From Bolinopsis microptera (taxonomy: Eukaryota > Ctenophora > Tentaculata > Lobata > Bolinopsidae), in assembly GCF_026151205.1 (NCBI RefSeq), contig NC_087078.1, forward strand, positions 9,130,675-9,194,674: 64,000 bases of DNA. Reading direction: 5' to 3'. Under the pieces are notes generated by a model. It saw only the letters and a program-made list of their open reading frames with translations, did not search any database and had not been told where the DNA came from. How positions within the stretch are numbered: position 1 is the first letter of the stretch; each line of letters opens with the position of its first letter. Below, in pieces: positions 37,487 to 49,587 of the stretch. The translations under genes were made by a program, and so were the position numbers.

Positions 37487-40400
37487 GTTATATAACCCCT
37501 CATCTCAGGAAGTAAGACGAGAAAGAACCCTATAACTGAGGAGGAGGAGTGGTACTACCCATTCTACAGACTCTACCTCAAGATCTCCTTCTCTGTACTC
37601 ACTATCGCCTTTATGGTGTTCCTTGTTATGGCTTCTACTGTGGGTGAGTAGTTTCACGTGACCATCGCAACCCGCTATATAAAGTCATGTAACCATAGCA
37701 ACACTACCATATAAGGTTATATTACCATGGTAACCCCATTAAAACACTACTATCAAGACAATTGAAGTCACCTCCCCACCAGTAGTCAAATATATTTGTA
37801 ATTAAGTTCTATTTGATCACGTGACCTTGCACCACGTGACAATTTGATTGTAACCATGGTAACTGTATTTGTATTGTCAGGTGTTATCGTGTTCAGGACT
37901 GCCTTCAACGCTGGAAACTACCTGGCCAGTCTTCCAGTTAGGGAAAGTTATGAAACCGATGCGGCGTTTGAGGCTGCTACGGCTCTGTCTAAAGATAATA
38001 ACGCTCTCTACACATCCGTTCTGTCTTCTGTTCTCAACGCACTGGCTATTATGTTCCTGGGATTTGTGAGTATAACTTTCCTTTTATATCCTTATATGGT
38101 CATACAGGGTGAATGGTATATCAAATGATGGAGTAGTTCGCTGTTTATTAGTCTCATGGTTGAAATACTGATAGTTAGATAATATCCGGTTGGAAGAGAC
38201 AAGGACAAATGAAACAGGAAGTTAGGAATGTAGGCAAATTTTCGGCGTCTTCAGGCTAAAACTGGTACAAATGTTAGTATACAATTATAAATGGTTCTAC
38301 ACTTGTTAAAATGCTAAATTAAAATTACACACACTGAATACAGGTTACATCAAATAGTATTATATTTTAAAAGGTTTATAAATTTGGTTTTCGTAATTAT
38401 ATTTATTTAGGACGTTACAGAAGGAATTGATTTAATGTAGTTGAAGGAGTCCTAACCCTCCTCACGTCCATAAATATAGTTTTCTTTGCATCATATATTA
38501 CATATTAAATGGTGATGTACACACGTTTTACACTCTGTCCGAGTACATGATATCTACCGAACATGAGGGTCGTGTGCTATTTGTTTAAATTTGTCTCTGA
38601 ATATTTTGTAAAAGAAATCACTTAAGCTTCTCACACTCTTCCTTATTATTGATACTAGGTTTAAATAAATTAATGTAGTACGCTTCTGTCACTTTTCGTT
38701 AAATGGTGCTATATAAGTTAATTTCTAAAATATCGAAAGAAATGTCTGGATCTAAGTTATTGTGAAATTCTAGGGTGAATGGTGATGTAAAAATGATGTT
38801 GGGATTGTAAAAATGATTTTGAAATTGTGATGGAGCCAATTTTGAAAGATGAATTGCTATTAGTTCATAAACGTTACAAATTTCATTCTTGCTTCTCCTT
38901 TGATGCTGACTCATGATTTGGTTCTTTTTTCAGGTATATGAGAAATTAGCGTATATGCTAACTAACTGGGAGAACCACAGGACGCAAACTGCTTACGATG
39001 ATGCGCTTATTATCAAACTATTCGCATTCCAGTTTGTTAATAACTATGCGTCTCTTATCTACATTGCTTTCTTCAAGGTAAGTGTATTATTATTATTTTT
39101 TACGTTTTTGAATTTTTAACACTTGTTTTTAGATCATGAATACGATGTAGTTACATTGAAACGTCGAGTAATCTCCTTTCCCTAATAAGAGCATTTTTAC
39201 TTGTCGCAACAACCGGGATAAAGATAATTTTACCCAGAATACATTACAACAATGCGACTCATAAATAATACTCCAATCCGGATTTTACATAAGTGTATTA
39301 TATTCTCATTTTCTATTTAAACTGTTTTTTAACGGCTAACTTTATTTCCGTTCTGTGATCTAGTAGAGCAGTGCAGTGGAACCTAGTTATGAACTAGTAA
39401 CCTAGTAACCAGCTGGTTACCTAGTAACCAACCAGTAACCCCATGTCCAATGTTCAGGAGGATGTGTCTGAGAATGGTATGTTCGGAATGTCTTCATGGA
39501 AAGACACCTGCGGATACGAAGATAGCAACGGAGTAAGTTATTTCTAATCTCAAATATTTACGAAGGAGAAAGTAATGCTACTGAACACAATATAATACTT
39601 CCTTTTTTTACTCGAATTATCCTCTACGATTATTGGTAACTAGAAGGTTACCCAGTAACCAGATAGTAACCTTGTAACCAGATAGTAACATAGTAAGTAA
39701 CCAGGTTGTAACCTAGTAAAACCCCACAGAGGCCTCTCTGCTACCCTATGCTGGTGATGCAGGTCGCTGTTCTTATGATCCTGAAACCGATGCCCAAGTT
39801 CTTTAAAGATGTTGTAATTCCTATTCTGCTTACTTTGTGGGCTAAATTCAGAAACAAGTGAGTTATAGAAGCAAGCTAATCTGATAAACTAGTGACTAGC
39901 TATTAGTAACCTAGAAGTCAGCCTAACCTAGTAACCTAGCAACATAGTAACCAGCTAGTAACCAGCTAGTAACCTAGTAACCAGCTCACTAAGTAGTACT
40001 CACAGTGTGCTACCCAGAGACAGTAATGATAATATAGAGGCAGTTAATGCGGGTCCGGAAAAGACAAAAGAGCTGATTGATATTATTGAGGAGGACAGGA
40101 AACTTCTCGCTGGAGATACTGTGAGTTTTAAATATCTTCACAATTTCACGTTATATTTTTTTCCAGATAGCTTTCTGCCGAGATATACGATTAATATATT
40201 GATTCCCGTGATGCCCATATAAGGAGATGTAACACCACGTGATCCCCAGGATTTCACGCTGTCTGAGTACACCGAGAAGTGTATAATGTACGGTATTATC
40301 ATGCTGTTTGGCACTGTGTTCCCTCTAGCGCCTCTAGTCGCTCTTATCTGTAACATGGTGGACGTCAGAGTGGACGGTTACAGAATACTCTGGAAAAACA

Positions 40401-43310
40401 GAAGATACATTGCACAGCGTGCTGAGGATATTGGTTAGTTTCACTTCATTCCTAGTCGTTTCCTGTTTAACCAGCCAGTAACCTAGTAACCAGTTAGTAA
40501 CGTAGTAACCAGCCATTAACCTAGTAACCCGCTAGTAACCAGCCAGTAACTTAGTTACCAGCCAGTAACCTAGTATTAGTAACCAGCCAGTAACCTAGTA
40601 ACCAGCCAGTAACCTAGTAACCAGCTAGTAACCTAGTAACCAGCCCGTAACCTAGTAACTAGCTAGTAACCTAGTAACCATCTCCTACTCAGGTATTTGG
40701 CAGTATATTCTAGAATTTCTGAACATGGTGGGTGTTGTGGTGAACTCTCTTATCTTAGCCTTCACTCTGAAGGGAAGCAGCTCTATTTTATTCAAACCAG
40801 ATGTTGAGGGATCGAACATCAACTCATATGAACCGTGAGTTTTGGAGTTTTTTCTTTGTTTACGCACTAGTAAATATAAAATCAATTTGGAAACAGAATA
40901 TCAGGCCATTAAGTTCATTAAAATTCCAGTTTACAAACGAACCCTTAAAAGGAGACTGAATGAGGTCAATAGATCTGAGTATTCTCTTGCTAATAAGCGT
41001 GTTAAGAAGAGCTGCAAGAAGGACGATGAGAACTGGGCTTTACGGGTTGCAGCCGATCTGGAAACAGCTTCTTCACACGGTCAGCAGAGGGAGGTCTGGC
41101 AGATGATCAAGTCCTTGTCAGGCAAGAAAAGTCAGAAGTCAACTGCTGTCAGAGATAAAACCGAGAAGTTGATTTCTGACCCCGCTGCTCAACGAAAACG
41201 ATGGGGTGAGCACTTCGCTGAACTACTAAACCCGCAGATAGGAGACGTGGACCTTTCAGACCTAGACAGTCTAGAGGTCGCACCATATTTTCCGTATCTG
41301 AGTGATAGTGATATACCCCCTAGCAGAACAGAGATCTCTGAAGCTTTAAAGAGTCTGAAGAATCACAAGAGCCCTGGAATTGATGACATTTCCAACGAAC
41401 AGCTGAAGTATGGGGCTCCTGGTCTTTTAGACAGGCTTGAGAAACTGTTTGCACGTGTATGGGAGACAGAGAATGTGCCAGAGGATTGGGTTAAGGGTAT
41501 CATTGTTATTGTCCCGAAAAAGGGTGATACATCATACTGCTCGAACAACAGGGGCATTACCCTACGCTCCACGGCATCAAAACTCTATCAGATAATAGTG
41601 TTGCGACGGATGAATGCGGGGCTTGAAGAACTGCTCCGAGAGAATCAGTGCGGGTTCAGGAAAAACAGGTCTTGCATAGATCAGATTTATTCGCTCCGTA
41701 CTATTATTCACAACAGCATTGAGTTTAATCTCCCCCTTTACATAAATTTTGTTGACTTTAAAGCGGCATTCGATTCACTTAATCGGGAGTTTATCTGGAA
41801 AGCTTTCAGTCATTATGGCTTGCCTTGTAAATACATTCGCATAATGCAAGCATTCTTTTGCGGCACCGTCAGCGCTGTCAGACATAATGGCGAGCTCTCT
41901 GAGTGGTTTGACGTTACATCTGGTTCTGGGCAGGGGGATATTCAGGGTCCACCTATCTTTAATGTTTGCATCAACCTGCCTGCGCAGCGGGCTGAGGATA
42001 ACAAAGTGTTGTCACACGGGGCAGTGCTGCAGAGAGCTACCACCAGCTCTGGTCAGGATACAGTCGTCCTGGATACTGACTATGCAGATGATTTGGCTAT
42101 CATGGACAACACCAAGGACGGTCTCCAGGAGACAACTGATCTTTTATGCAAGTATGCGGCTCAGGCTGGCCTCAGAATCAATGCGAAGAAAACAGAGGTT
42201 ATGGCCATCGGCAAGAATACATCACAGAGGCCATATACTGAAGCATCAACAGTGGACATTACAGTAGGACACGGCTATCCAGCAAGTCAGCAACTTCACT
42301 TACCTTGGGTCGATTATATCAAGTGATGGGACTATTGACCGGGACTTGTCTGCACGGATCCAGAAAGCCTCAGGAGCATTCAATCAGCTCGGTAATATTT
42401 GGAAGAATCGCAATATCCAAACTAACACCAAAATACGGATATATGTTGCAGCGGTTCTAACAATATTACTTTATGGAAGCGAAGTCTGGAACACTACTTC
42501 AAAGCAACTACATCGCTTCGAAGTTTTTCATCAAAACTGTTTGAGGAGAATCCTTCGAATTAAGTGGTTCCACCGGACGAGCAATGTTCAAGTGTTGGAG
42601 CGGGCAAGAATAAACCCGGTTATAACCTACATCAGTGCCAACCGTCTTCGCTGGTTTGGACATGTTTCTAGAATGCCGGACACCAGGCTACCAAAGTATC
42701 TACTTGATTGGACACCTGCTCACGGCCGAAGATCACGTGGGCGGCCAAGAAAGAATTGGCGAACCTGTGTCCTAGAAGCAGGGACAAAAGGATTTCGCGG
42801 CATGTACGAAATCGACGCAGTAACATTCACAGGAGATCCAGACATTGTATTTGATAAGGTCCGAGAGTTGGCAGGAAACCGAAAGCACTGGAGAGAGATG
42901 ATACGACATAAGCGGCAATTCCTTGGTGCAGGCCACTCGAATGATTGAGGAGACCTTATCAAGTATCAAGTAAGTAGAATGAGGTCTGATTTATTCTTGT
43001 TGTTTGGTTAAAACTCTGCATCTCAGGTGGATGGTAGCGTTTGCATTTGAACACGTGTGTTTTGCACTGAAGTTCATTGTTTCCTACGTTATTCCTGACG
43101 TGCCCAGTGACGTGCAGTTCAAGATGAGAAAGGTACGTGTTTCTCTTTCACTTTCGTTTTGATCGGTTTCGCTTTCATCTATGTCTTTAACTAACTAACC
43201 TGATTTTTATATCTGATTCGCTTCAGGAACAATTCCAAGTAAACCAGCTCTTTGAGAAGGGACCAACTAAGAAGGACAGTACTGGAGCTAACGGTAACCC
43301 TACAGTGTAG
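29064..43310 (+). CDS. Anoctamin (TMEM16 family) protein, 19 exons
   Basis: Exons: 29064-29302, 31499-32345, 32819-32910, 33082-33157, 33263-33332, 35384-35493, 36564-36684, 36840-37059, 37294-37364, 37509-37643, 37881-38065, 38934-39077, 39458-39532, 39730-39857, 40006-40120, 40250-40433, 40693-40834, 43027-43132, 43227-43310. All phases agree; total about 1047 residues. The start has an in-frame TAA at 29049. Residues 91-105 are strongly basic, then a Pro/Ser-rich stretch; the dimerisation domain is about 285-355. Family signatures follow: [55 protein letters not shown] (first helix), [47 protein letters not shown] and IPDVP. Anoctamins are Ca2+-activated lipid scramblases or anion channels. 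Acidic Ca2+-site positions in the seventh helix appear replaced. It is nearest to the ANO1-7 type by pattern; the subclass is uncertain. Confidence 0.92.
29729..30460. mobile_element. Inverted-repeat element in anoctamin intron 1
   Basis: The ends GGGGTTCACCCTGATTTTTT and its complement (30432-30455), bordered by G- or C-rich tracts, define a MITE of about 730 bp. Its right part (30175-30300) is related to 545-660 in reverse. No open frame of note and no clear target duplication. Confidence 0.75.
34178..34952. mobile_element. 775-bp MITE with 8-bp target duplication in anoctamin intron 5
   Basis: Terminal inverted repeats GGGGGTGATGCAACGTCAAT...ATTGACGTTGCATCACCCCC are flanked by the direct repeat ATCGAACC at 34170-34177 and 34953-34960. 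Eight-bp duplications are characteristic of the hAT and P superfamilies. Both sub-terminal regions carry tandem copies of TTGACATTAA. No transposase, so non-autonomous. Confidence 0.88.
36215..36412. repeat. 14-bp minisatellite in anoctamin intron 6
   Basis: About 14 copies of GTCGTATACCTCGT with few substitutions, including the palindrome GTATAC. The long open frames on both strands are artefacts of the repeat. Confidence 0.95.
37433..37484. repeat. Poly-C tract in anoctamin intron 9
   Basis: An almost uninterrupted C run of about 50 bases lies 25 bases before the acceptor of exon 37509-37643. Its length is probably polymorphic or imprecisely assembled. Confidence 0.9.
40450..40690. repeat. 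GTAACCTAGTAACCAG repeats in anoctamin intron 16
   Basis: About 14 copies of an 8-bp half-unit (AGTAACC with T/A/CAG spacer) fill the intron. Similar blocks occur in introns around 32920, 35210-35380, 36460-36550, 37180-37290, 39390-39440, 39640-39720 and 39890-39985. Confidence 0.9.
40842..42948 (+). pseudogene. 5'-truncated non-LTR retrotransposon (reverse transcriptase), frameshifted
   Basis: It lies in anoctamin intron 17, same orientation. The frame 40842-42326 encodes the linker HFAELLNP, then reverse transcriptase: [37 protein letters not shown] (catalytic Asp near residue 305) and YADDLAIM (residues 414-417). A one-base shift near 42267 moves the rest to 42346-42948, which encodes the thumb and a C-terminal part with [19 protein letters not shown] and [12 protein letters not shown]. 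The endonuclease domain is missing, so the copy is 5'-truncated, as is usual for LINE insertions. The conserved SGxRQG motif is altered ([12 protein letters not shown]). The exact ends and target duplication are unclear. It resembles RTE/CR1-type elements, but the clade is not determined. Confidence 0.88.
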
Positions 43311-43497
43311 TTACCATGGTTAACATGTAGTTACTAACGGTAACCCTAAAGTGTAATTACAATGGTTACTATGTAGTTACTAACGGTAACCCTACAGTGT
43401 AATTACCATGGTTACTATGTAGTTACTAACGGTAACCCTAAAGTGTAATTACAATGGTTACTATGTAGTTACTAACGGTAACCCTACAGTGTAGGGA
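43295..43497 (+). repeat. 47-48-bp tandem repeat overlapping the anoctamin stop
   Basis: About 4.5 copies of a unit starting CTAACGGTAACCCTACAGTG. The first copy supplies the last codons (ANGNPTV) and the TAG stop of anoctamin. Confidence 0.85.
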
Positions 43498-44965
43498 AAA
43501 AAATATTAAAGTTGTTACTCATTGTTACTGAGTCTCAACCTGAGGTGACAATTGTTATATATCTTTAACTTCTCATTTAAACGATATTATGATGAATTTT
43601 TAAAAGCTTTGTAAATGAGGAAAGCGATTTACGAACGGTAGTTTTTTTTGCTTGAAGTTTTGGTTTTTTTCTAGTATATTAGCATATGCTACAGTTCTAA
43701 TGTTACTAAAGTTACGATGTAGTTACTATGGTTACTATTAAGTTACTGTGATGACTAAATAGTTACCACGGTAACCATGTAGTTAATAAAGTATCTATGT
43801 AGTTACTATGGTAACTGTTTAGTTACTATGGTTACTATTTAGTTACTAAAGTAACTGTTGTACGCTGATGTTGAGGGTAATGACAGTCTATGATTTTGTA
43901 TAGGACAGTGAATTTATATATTACATGATATTGATAATCTAGCTTTATTTTTAGTTTTTAATTTCACTAAACTTTTTTATCTAATCTGATTTTTGTGCTT
44001 AGTAACTATGGTAGCTGTTATCATGGTATTTAAACTGTCATGGTAGCTGTTTCCATAGTAACGGATGCCACAACTCAATCAAGTTTGATCAGATCTGTTT
44101 TCAGTTTTGTCTCTTATCGTGGTTATTGTAGTTATTGTGTTACGATGATGCGTTGCCATGGTAACTGTTTCCACGTGTATTTGTTACGCGTCCTCTTAGT
44201 CCTATTTTTACCCAATAATTTATTTTCTACGTCACAAAGAACATTTCTATTTTCAATTTTGCCCGCTAATGGTCGAATTCGGACAATTATTATGAAATCC
44301 GCTAAATAAGTATATTGGCAATATTAAAAGTATAAAAGTATTAACCTAATATAACGATAGTTTTGATTTTAAATACTTTATATGGGTTTAAACCTAATAC
44401 GGGTTTTACCAAATTGTTTATGAATTTAATGGAAATGTCTTTGAAATTAAACATCATACCTCATTGAGACTTTAATGTAAATAGCACGGTTTGTAGTTAA
44501 TGAGCATGCCCATTAGAATTGTAAATCTTCTTTTAGCTGAACCAAATCTTAAAGTTTATATAAACGTTGATGAGAGAACATATTCTACAATTTAAGCAAT
44601 GCCTTATGTTTAATTTTTTTTTTCAGTATATTCCTCTTTGTGATATGTTTTGAGATCTAGATGTAGTTACTATGTTTCTTGTTAAATGTGAGCTTAATTT
44701 CATTTTTGTTTCACTTTTCAGTGAAACCCACTAGATAACAAAGTCACTTTGCTGATCTCTTTTATTTCATTTCAATTATAATCTCAATTACTTTAAAATA
44801 AACACTGATCGTACCCTAATTGAGATTTAGAGTGTATCATTATAAAATACTAAACTTAGTGAGGTTGATAATGAACTTTAACTTAAAGAGGTGAAAGATA
44901 TGGCTGCGTGCAACTGCAATAAATGCAAATGATGGGACAATTTTGATTAATGATTTTAATCTGGC
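43498..44965. other. Gene-free downstream stretch
   Basis: Rich in TAGTTACTATGGTTACTA-type repeats (43680-43870, 43998-44175). AATAAA at 43793-43798 and 44800-44805 are possible polyadenylation signals for anoctamin. No supported gene. Confidence 0.4.
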
Positions 44966-47117
44966 TCTTACTAATTCGCTCGCCCAAAAATTATCACGTG
45001 ACTTTGGTTTTAATGGTTTTGCAGCCGAACAAAACGGTTTTTACACATAAACCCTAATCCCACCCCTAACCAGAAGTATAACTCCGAAGCTATCCAAATC
45101 CCTAACCACAACCTTAACCCTAACCCGAATTGTCTTGTAGCGCGATGCACTACTGGGTCGCGCCGCGCATCGAATAATTCTTCTCGCAACCACAGGTGCA
45201 GATCGGCAAGATGCGAAGGATTGACATCGTGAATCAAGAATTGTCATACGTTGTATGACCCGCCGCGCACGAAGTGCGCGGCTCCCCCTGTATCGTCAGG
45301 ACGACCGTGGGTGTCACAACGTGATACAAAAGTAAAACCCGAACCCTAAACAATCGAATTTCTCCAGGAAAGCATTTTTACCCTACCCTACGTCATATCA
45401 TGATCTTGTAGCGCGATGCACTACTGGGTCGCGCGCGCGCATCCAATAATGCTTCTCGCATCCAATGCTTCTCGCATCCAATAATGCTTCTCGCCGATCG
45501 TATGCAGATCGGCGAGATGCGAAGGATTGACATCGTGAATCAAATCATGATCCTGTTAGTATAATAATGACAACGCAATTTACTGGGCGGTGAGCTCACT
45601 AGCTCAGCCTGTCATTCCACCAAATCTCTGTTTATGGTTTATGAACATTAATATTATAGCCCAGGCCCCCAGGTAGCAATGTAATAAAATACTGTAAACT
45701 AGATAAACATTACCTTTTGCGCCATTCCTATTCTGCGTTACTGGGCCGCGCTCAGCCTGTCATTCCGCCTAGCCTAATTTCTATTTTATGTCCATGAGCG
45801 CTCTTATCACTTCTTGCATGTAAAAGAATTTATTAATAATAATAATGCAGTAAGCTAGTGCTACTAACCATATATTACATAGTATTGATTCGAACGATGT
45901 CAATCCTTCACTACAGCTCGGCGAGGCCCAGTGCACAGTGGTGCATCTCGCCGATCTACTGCATATACTGTGGTTGGGAGTCGTTTAACGGGTGATACTA
46001 GTCGTAAAATATTTATATTTCTTTTATATCAGGAGACAAAACCGTCGCGACGAGTCCAGACTCAGAGTCCAACTCGGCGCGCGTCTTGGTAGGTTATAAA
46101 CCTACAGTACACAGTACAAGGGGTCGTTCACATATTACGTAATCATTCGAAAACTCTTCCCCCTCAGCTGATTACGTAATATGTGAACGACCCCTTACGA
46201 TGTACGAGAAGCTAAGATTATTTGATGCGCGGCCTAGTAGTGCATTGCGCTACATGAACGCTTATATGTCATATGTTATAACCATATAATTGCTACCTCC
46301 CTTTTATACCTTTGTGTTTGAGCTGGAAAATTATTGAAGGTCGAAATTTAACGGGTGATAGTGCTTCAAATATATTATTATTCTTAAGACCGTCGACGAA
46401 ACGAGTCCAACTCGACGCGCGTCTTGTTAAACCTACAAGCCGAAATACGATAAAAGGGCAATAATTGTCTTTTAGTTGTTCGAAATGATATTTAGATTTT
46501 AAATGAATATTTGATTTAAATTATTTCGTCTTTTCGTAACTTTCTGTCCACGTCGGCCGTTACTGGGCGGCGCTCAGCCTGTCATTTTACCGAATCTCTA
46601 TTCGGATTTTGATTATGAACATATTGATATATATATAATCGCTCCTACTAAATCGCTCGCCCAAATTTTAAGAAAATTCTTGTGAAAAGGCCCTTTAGGC
46701 ATGACAGTGATCTAGCGGTGTATTTTTGGACGCTGATTCCGAATCACCCCCCATGACGTAGGGTTAAAATGCTTCCCTGGAGAGTTATGGGCAAAAAACC
46801 GTTTTTGTCACGTGACAGGCTAGTAAAACGTGAATTCGATTATTTAGGGCTCGGGTTAGGGTTGTATCACGTTGCGACCCCCACGGTCGTTTCACTATGG
46901 TGACGATACAGGGGGAGCCGCGCACTTCGTGCGCGGCAGGTCATACAACGTATGACAAGGTTAGGGTTAGGGTTGTGGTTGAGATTATGGATAGCTTCGG
47001 GGTTATGGTTAGGGTTAGGGTTGGGATTAGGGTTTATGTAAAACCGTTTTGTACGGCTGCAAAACCAAAAAACCAAAGTCACGTGAAATTTTTGGGCGAG
47101 CAATTTAGTAAGAGCCA
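44966..47117. mobile_element. 2.2-kb inverted-repeat element with telomere-like tracts
   Basis: The ends GGCTCTTACTAATTCGCTCG and GCGAGCAATTTAGTAAGAGC are inverted. Inverted similarity extends inward about 400 bp (to about 45410, and back to 46745). The arms contain TTAGGG/TTGGGG-like runs (46958-47040; complement at 45045-45125) and a GCGCACTTCGTGCGC hairpin. The middle holds repeats around TAGCGCGATGCACTACTGGG. No clear transposase frame. A 75-bp MITE is nested at 46120. Confidence 0.75.
46120..46194. mobile_element. Small MITE, copy A
   Basis: GGGGTCGTTCACATATTACG at the left and its complement at the right; 75 bp, nested within the 44966-47117 element. A longer copy is at 50050-50221. 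Confidence 0.85.
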
Positions 47118-47124
47118 TATATAA

Positions 47125-47340
47125 TAGCCTGCAGGTAAAGCCGTAGTACATACATATTACATTACGATGGAAACTACATTGCAAGAAAGCTGCGATAAAA
47201 AGCCGCGCCGTAACACGCTCACGGCTGTACTGTTACGGCGCAGCTTTTTATGTGTTATGGCAGTTTTCATCGCAATACGTAGTTTATATCGTAATGTAAT
47301 AAGTATGTACTAGTACTACGGCTCAACAAGTATATAAACT
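47125..47340. repeat. Foldback sequence with ~90-bp arms
   Basis: The left arm (GCCGTAGTACATACATATTA ... AAAAAGC, to about 47210) and the right arm (from about 47228) are imperfect inverted copies with a short loop around CGCTCACGGCTG. The best-paired part is TAAAAAGC(C)GCGCCGTAAC with its complement at 47230-47250. It lies just outside the 44966-47117 element. Confidence 0.75.
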
Positions 47341-49587
47341 TGCAGCATGAGCAGGAGCAACTGCAGACATCACGGTGAAAGACCCGCTTATGCGAGACAA
47401 AGAAAGGAGTCACTGTCAAAGAAGCTACCCAGACCAATAATAAAACAATTTTCATTCATCATCATGAGCATTGCAATTAGCGAAGGGTTCCTCCTTTGTT
47501 GTACTTGTGGCATTAAAGTACAATTTTAAGTTCTCGTTTAGAACTAAGAGTGGAATATGATATTTAGGTTTTAACTGTTAAAAAGTGTATCAAGTGTGTG
47601 CGTGCATTGAGCATTTAATGATAATCTACAAAGTAACCCAAGTAACTAGTCGTTGAACTAAACAAATTATCAGTCACACATTGAAGTTACCTGCTTCTAC
47701 TAATTCACTCGTCAGCGCAATTTCACGGTTATTTTAAGCACAATTTCTCAGAACAGTGGTGTTACATTGTTACAGTGGTGTAACGAAGGGTCCCACTCTG
47801 GACATGGAGGGCACCAAATCGTCGTTTGAATATGGGATAAAGGGAATGATAAACCATCCTTTATGCTTTAGTTTCTAATCATCAGGGTCAAAACCATCAT
47901 CTTCGCTTCATCAAGTTTATCAAATTTGAAAGATGTTTTTTGATTAATACGCTGTAACAACCATCTTAGTTTCAGTTTATTTCAAACAGTGACAAAATCA
48001 GACACGGTCCATAACTTTAACAATAAATAGTTCAATAATTTGACAATGGCAAAAACTTGTAAAGTATTCCATTAAACTTAAAGATCCCTGCAGTGAAAAC
48101 TAACTTCATCTACAATAATGTTCCCATGGAAACCTACCTTCTATGGTAGTGTAACCACAGCAACACTACCATATATGGTAATGTAACCACGGCAACACTA
48201 CCATATATGGTATTATGATATAAGAATCTGGGATTGCAAGGCAACATCTGTAAATAACGATTTGAGATGTCTCAGAAATGGAAACGAACGGAATATTCCA
48301 AAATTTTACTAATTATGAATAATATCATATCAGTTTTGCAGGGGTTTGGAGATTGCAATTTGTACTATATTAGCAAGACAACAGAAATTAGTTAATATTT
48401 TGTTAATGATAACATTCCAATACATTACACGTAATATTCATTCTAAAAACAATCTCTCATTCAATTCAAATAACGTGTAGGCATGTGAGCTGGATTTTAC
48501 ATATTTGGCGAACTGCCAACTATGGTATTTTAACCACGTGACGAATAGCTTTAACAGGTGCTGGAGGAGTCCATTAAATAATTATGATATTGCTGATTTC
48601 TAATACTACTAAAACATAGTTATCATTATATTGGAAAGTTGAGCTGGATCAAAAACTCTATTAAAATTAATTTTCTGATATAAAAAAGGCAAATCATGTG
48701 TAATCAAGTTCTAATTTTCATTTAATATTCATCATATAATTTATGAATATTGTCTTCGAACGCAAGTATCAACAAGCTAATTGCATTAAGTGAATCAAGA
48801 GCATAATCGTGCGTTATTAGGGAAAGTTCTAGATTGTGAGGTTTAAATCCTAACATTCAGACTAGGAAACATCTGTATATAATTAAATTTTCAGGTTTGA
48901 GTAGGAATAAGAGCCATCATTTTTGTATTCATATTTTTGCGATTGTAATTTATAAATATAATTGAAGCTCTTTAGCTATTTCACGGATTTGACAAACAAC
49001 TTACATTTTTCTTTATTCATGGCTTCATTATTATAAGGAATAATTATCTCACTATATTAGGTTATAACCATGGTAACACTACCATGATAATGGGTAGCCA
49101 TGGTAACCATAGTAAAATGTTTCACAATGATGAATTGTTAAAACAAATTATTAAAGTCCAATTTTCAAGTCATTGTCTATCTAACAGGTAACTATGGTAA
49201 CCATCTGAACTTAACCAAATGTGAAAAAAACAACAATTTCTGGGAATATTTTAATTGAGCTCTATTCCGAGTGATTCAACTTAATCAATCAGAGCGCTGT
49301 AAAAGTGCACAGGAAATAATCTGTCAGGTGAATGATATTAATCACGTCTGATCCCTGAAATGCCACAAAACTTCGAGTAAAAAAGGTTTCACCTCTATGA
49401 TGATATACACAATGTTAATCATGATTGACGTTGTAGTTACCACGGTTACTTAAGGTGGTTACCTAGGTTACTAAATGGTTACCAAGGTTATTAAATGTTG
49501 ATGAGCAGCACTAGTTTCTTTCCCAATGTTAGCAAACAACTTCTTGATCAAATTAAGCAGCGTAAACCGAAGATAATATTGTATAAA
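47341..49587. other. Gene-free or intronic stretch
   Basis: No supported exon. A possible minus exon near 49470-49550 was too weak to call. CCATATATGG and GTAACCA repeats occur at 48140-48215 and 49060-49110. Confidence 0.4.

Noticed and set aside
41887-42267. 126-residue frame within the retrotransposon
   Set aside because: Shadow frame of the reverse transcriptase coding region.
49470-49550. Possible sixth exon of the minus-strand gene
   Set aside because: The acceptor lacks a polypyrimidine tract and the phase depends on an already weak upstream exon.
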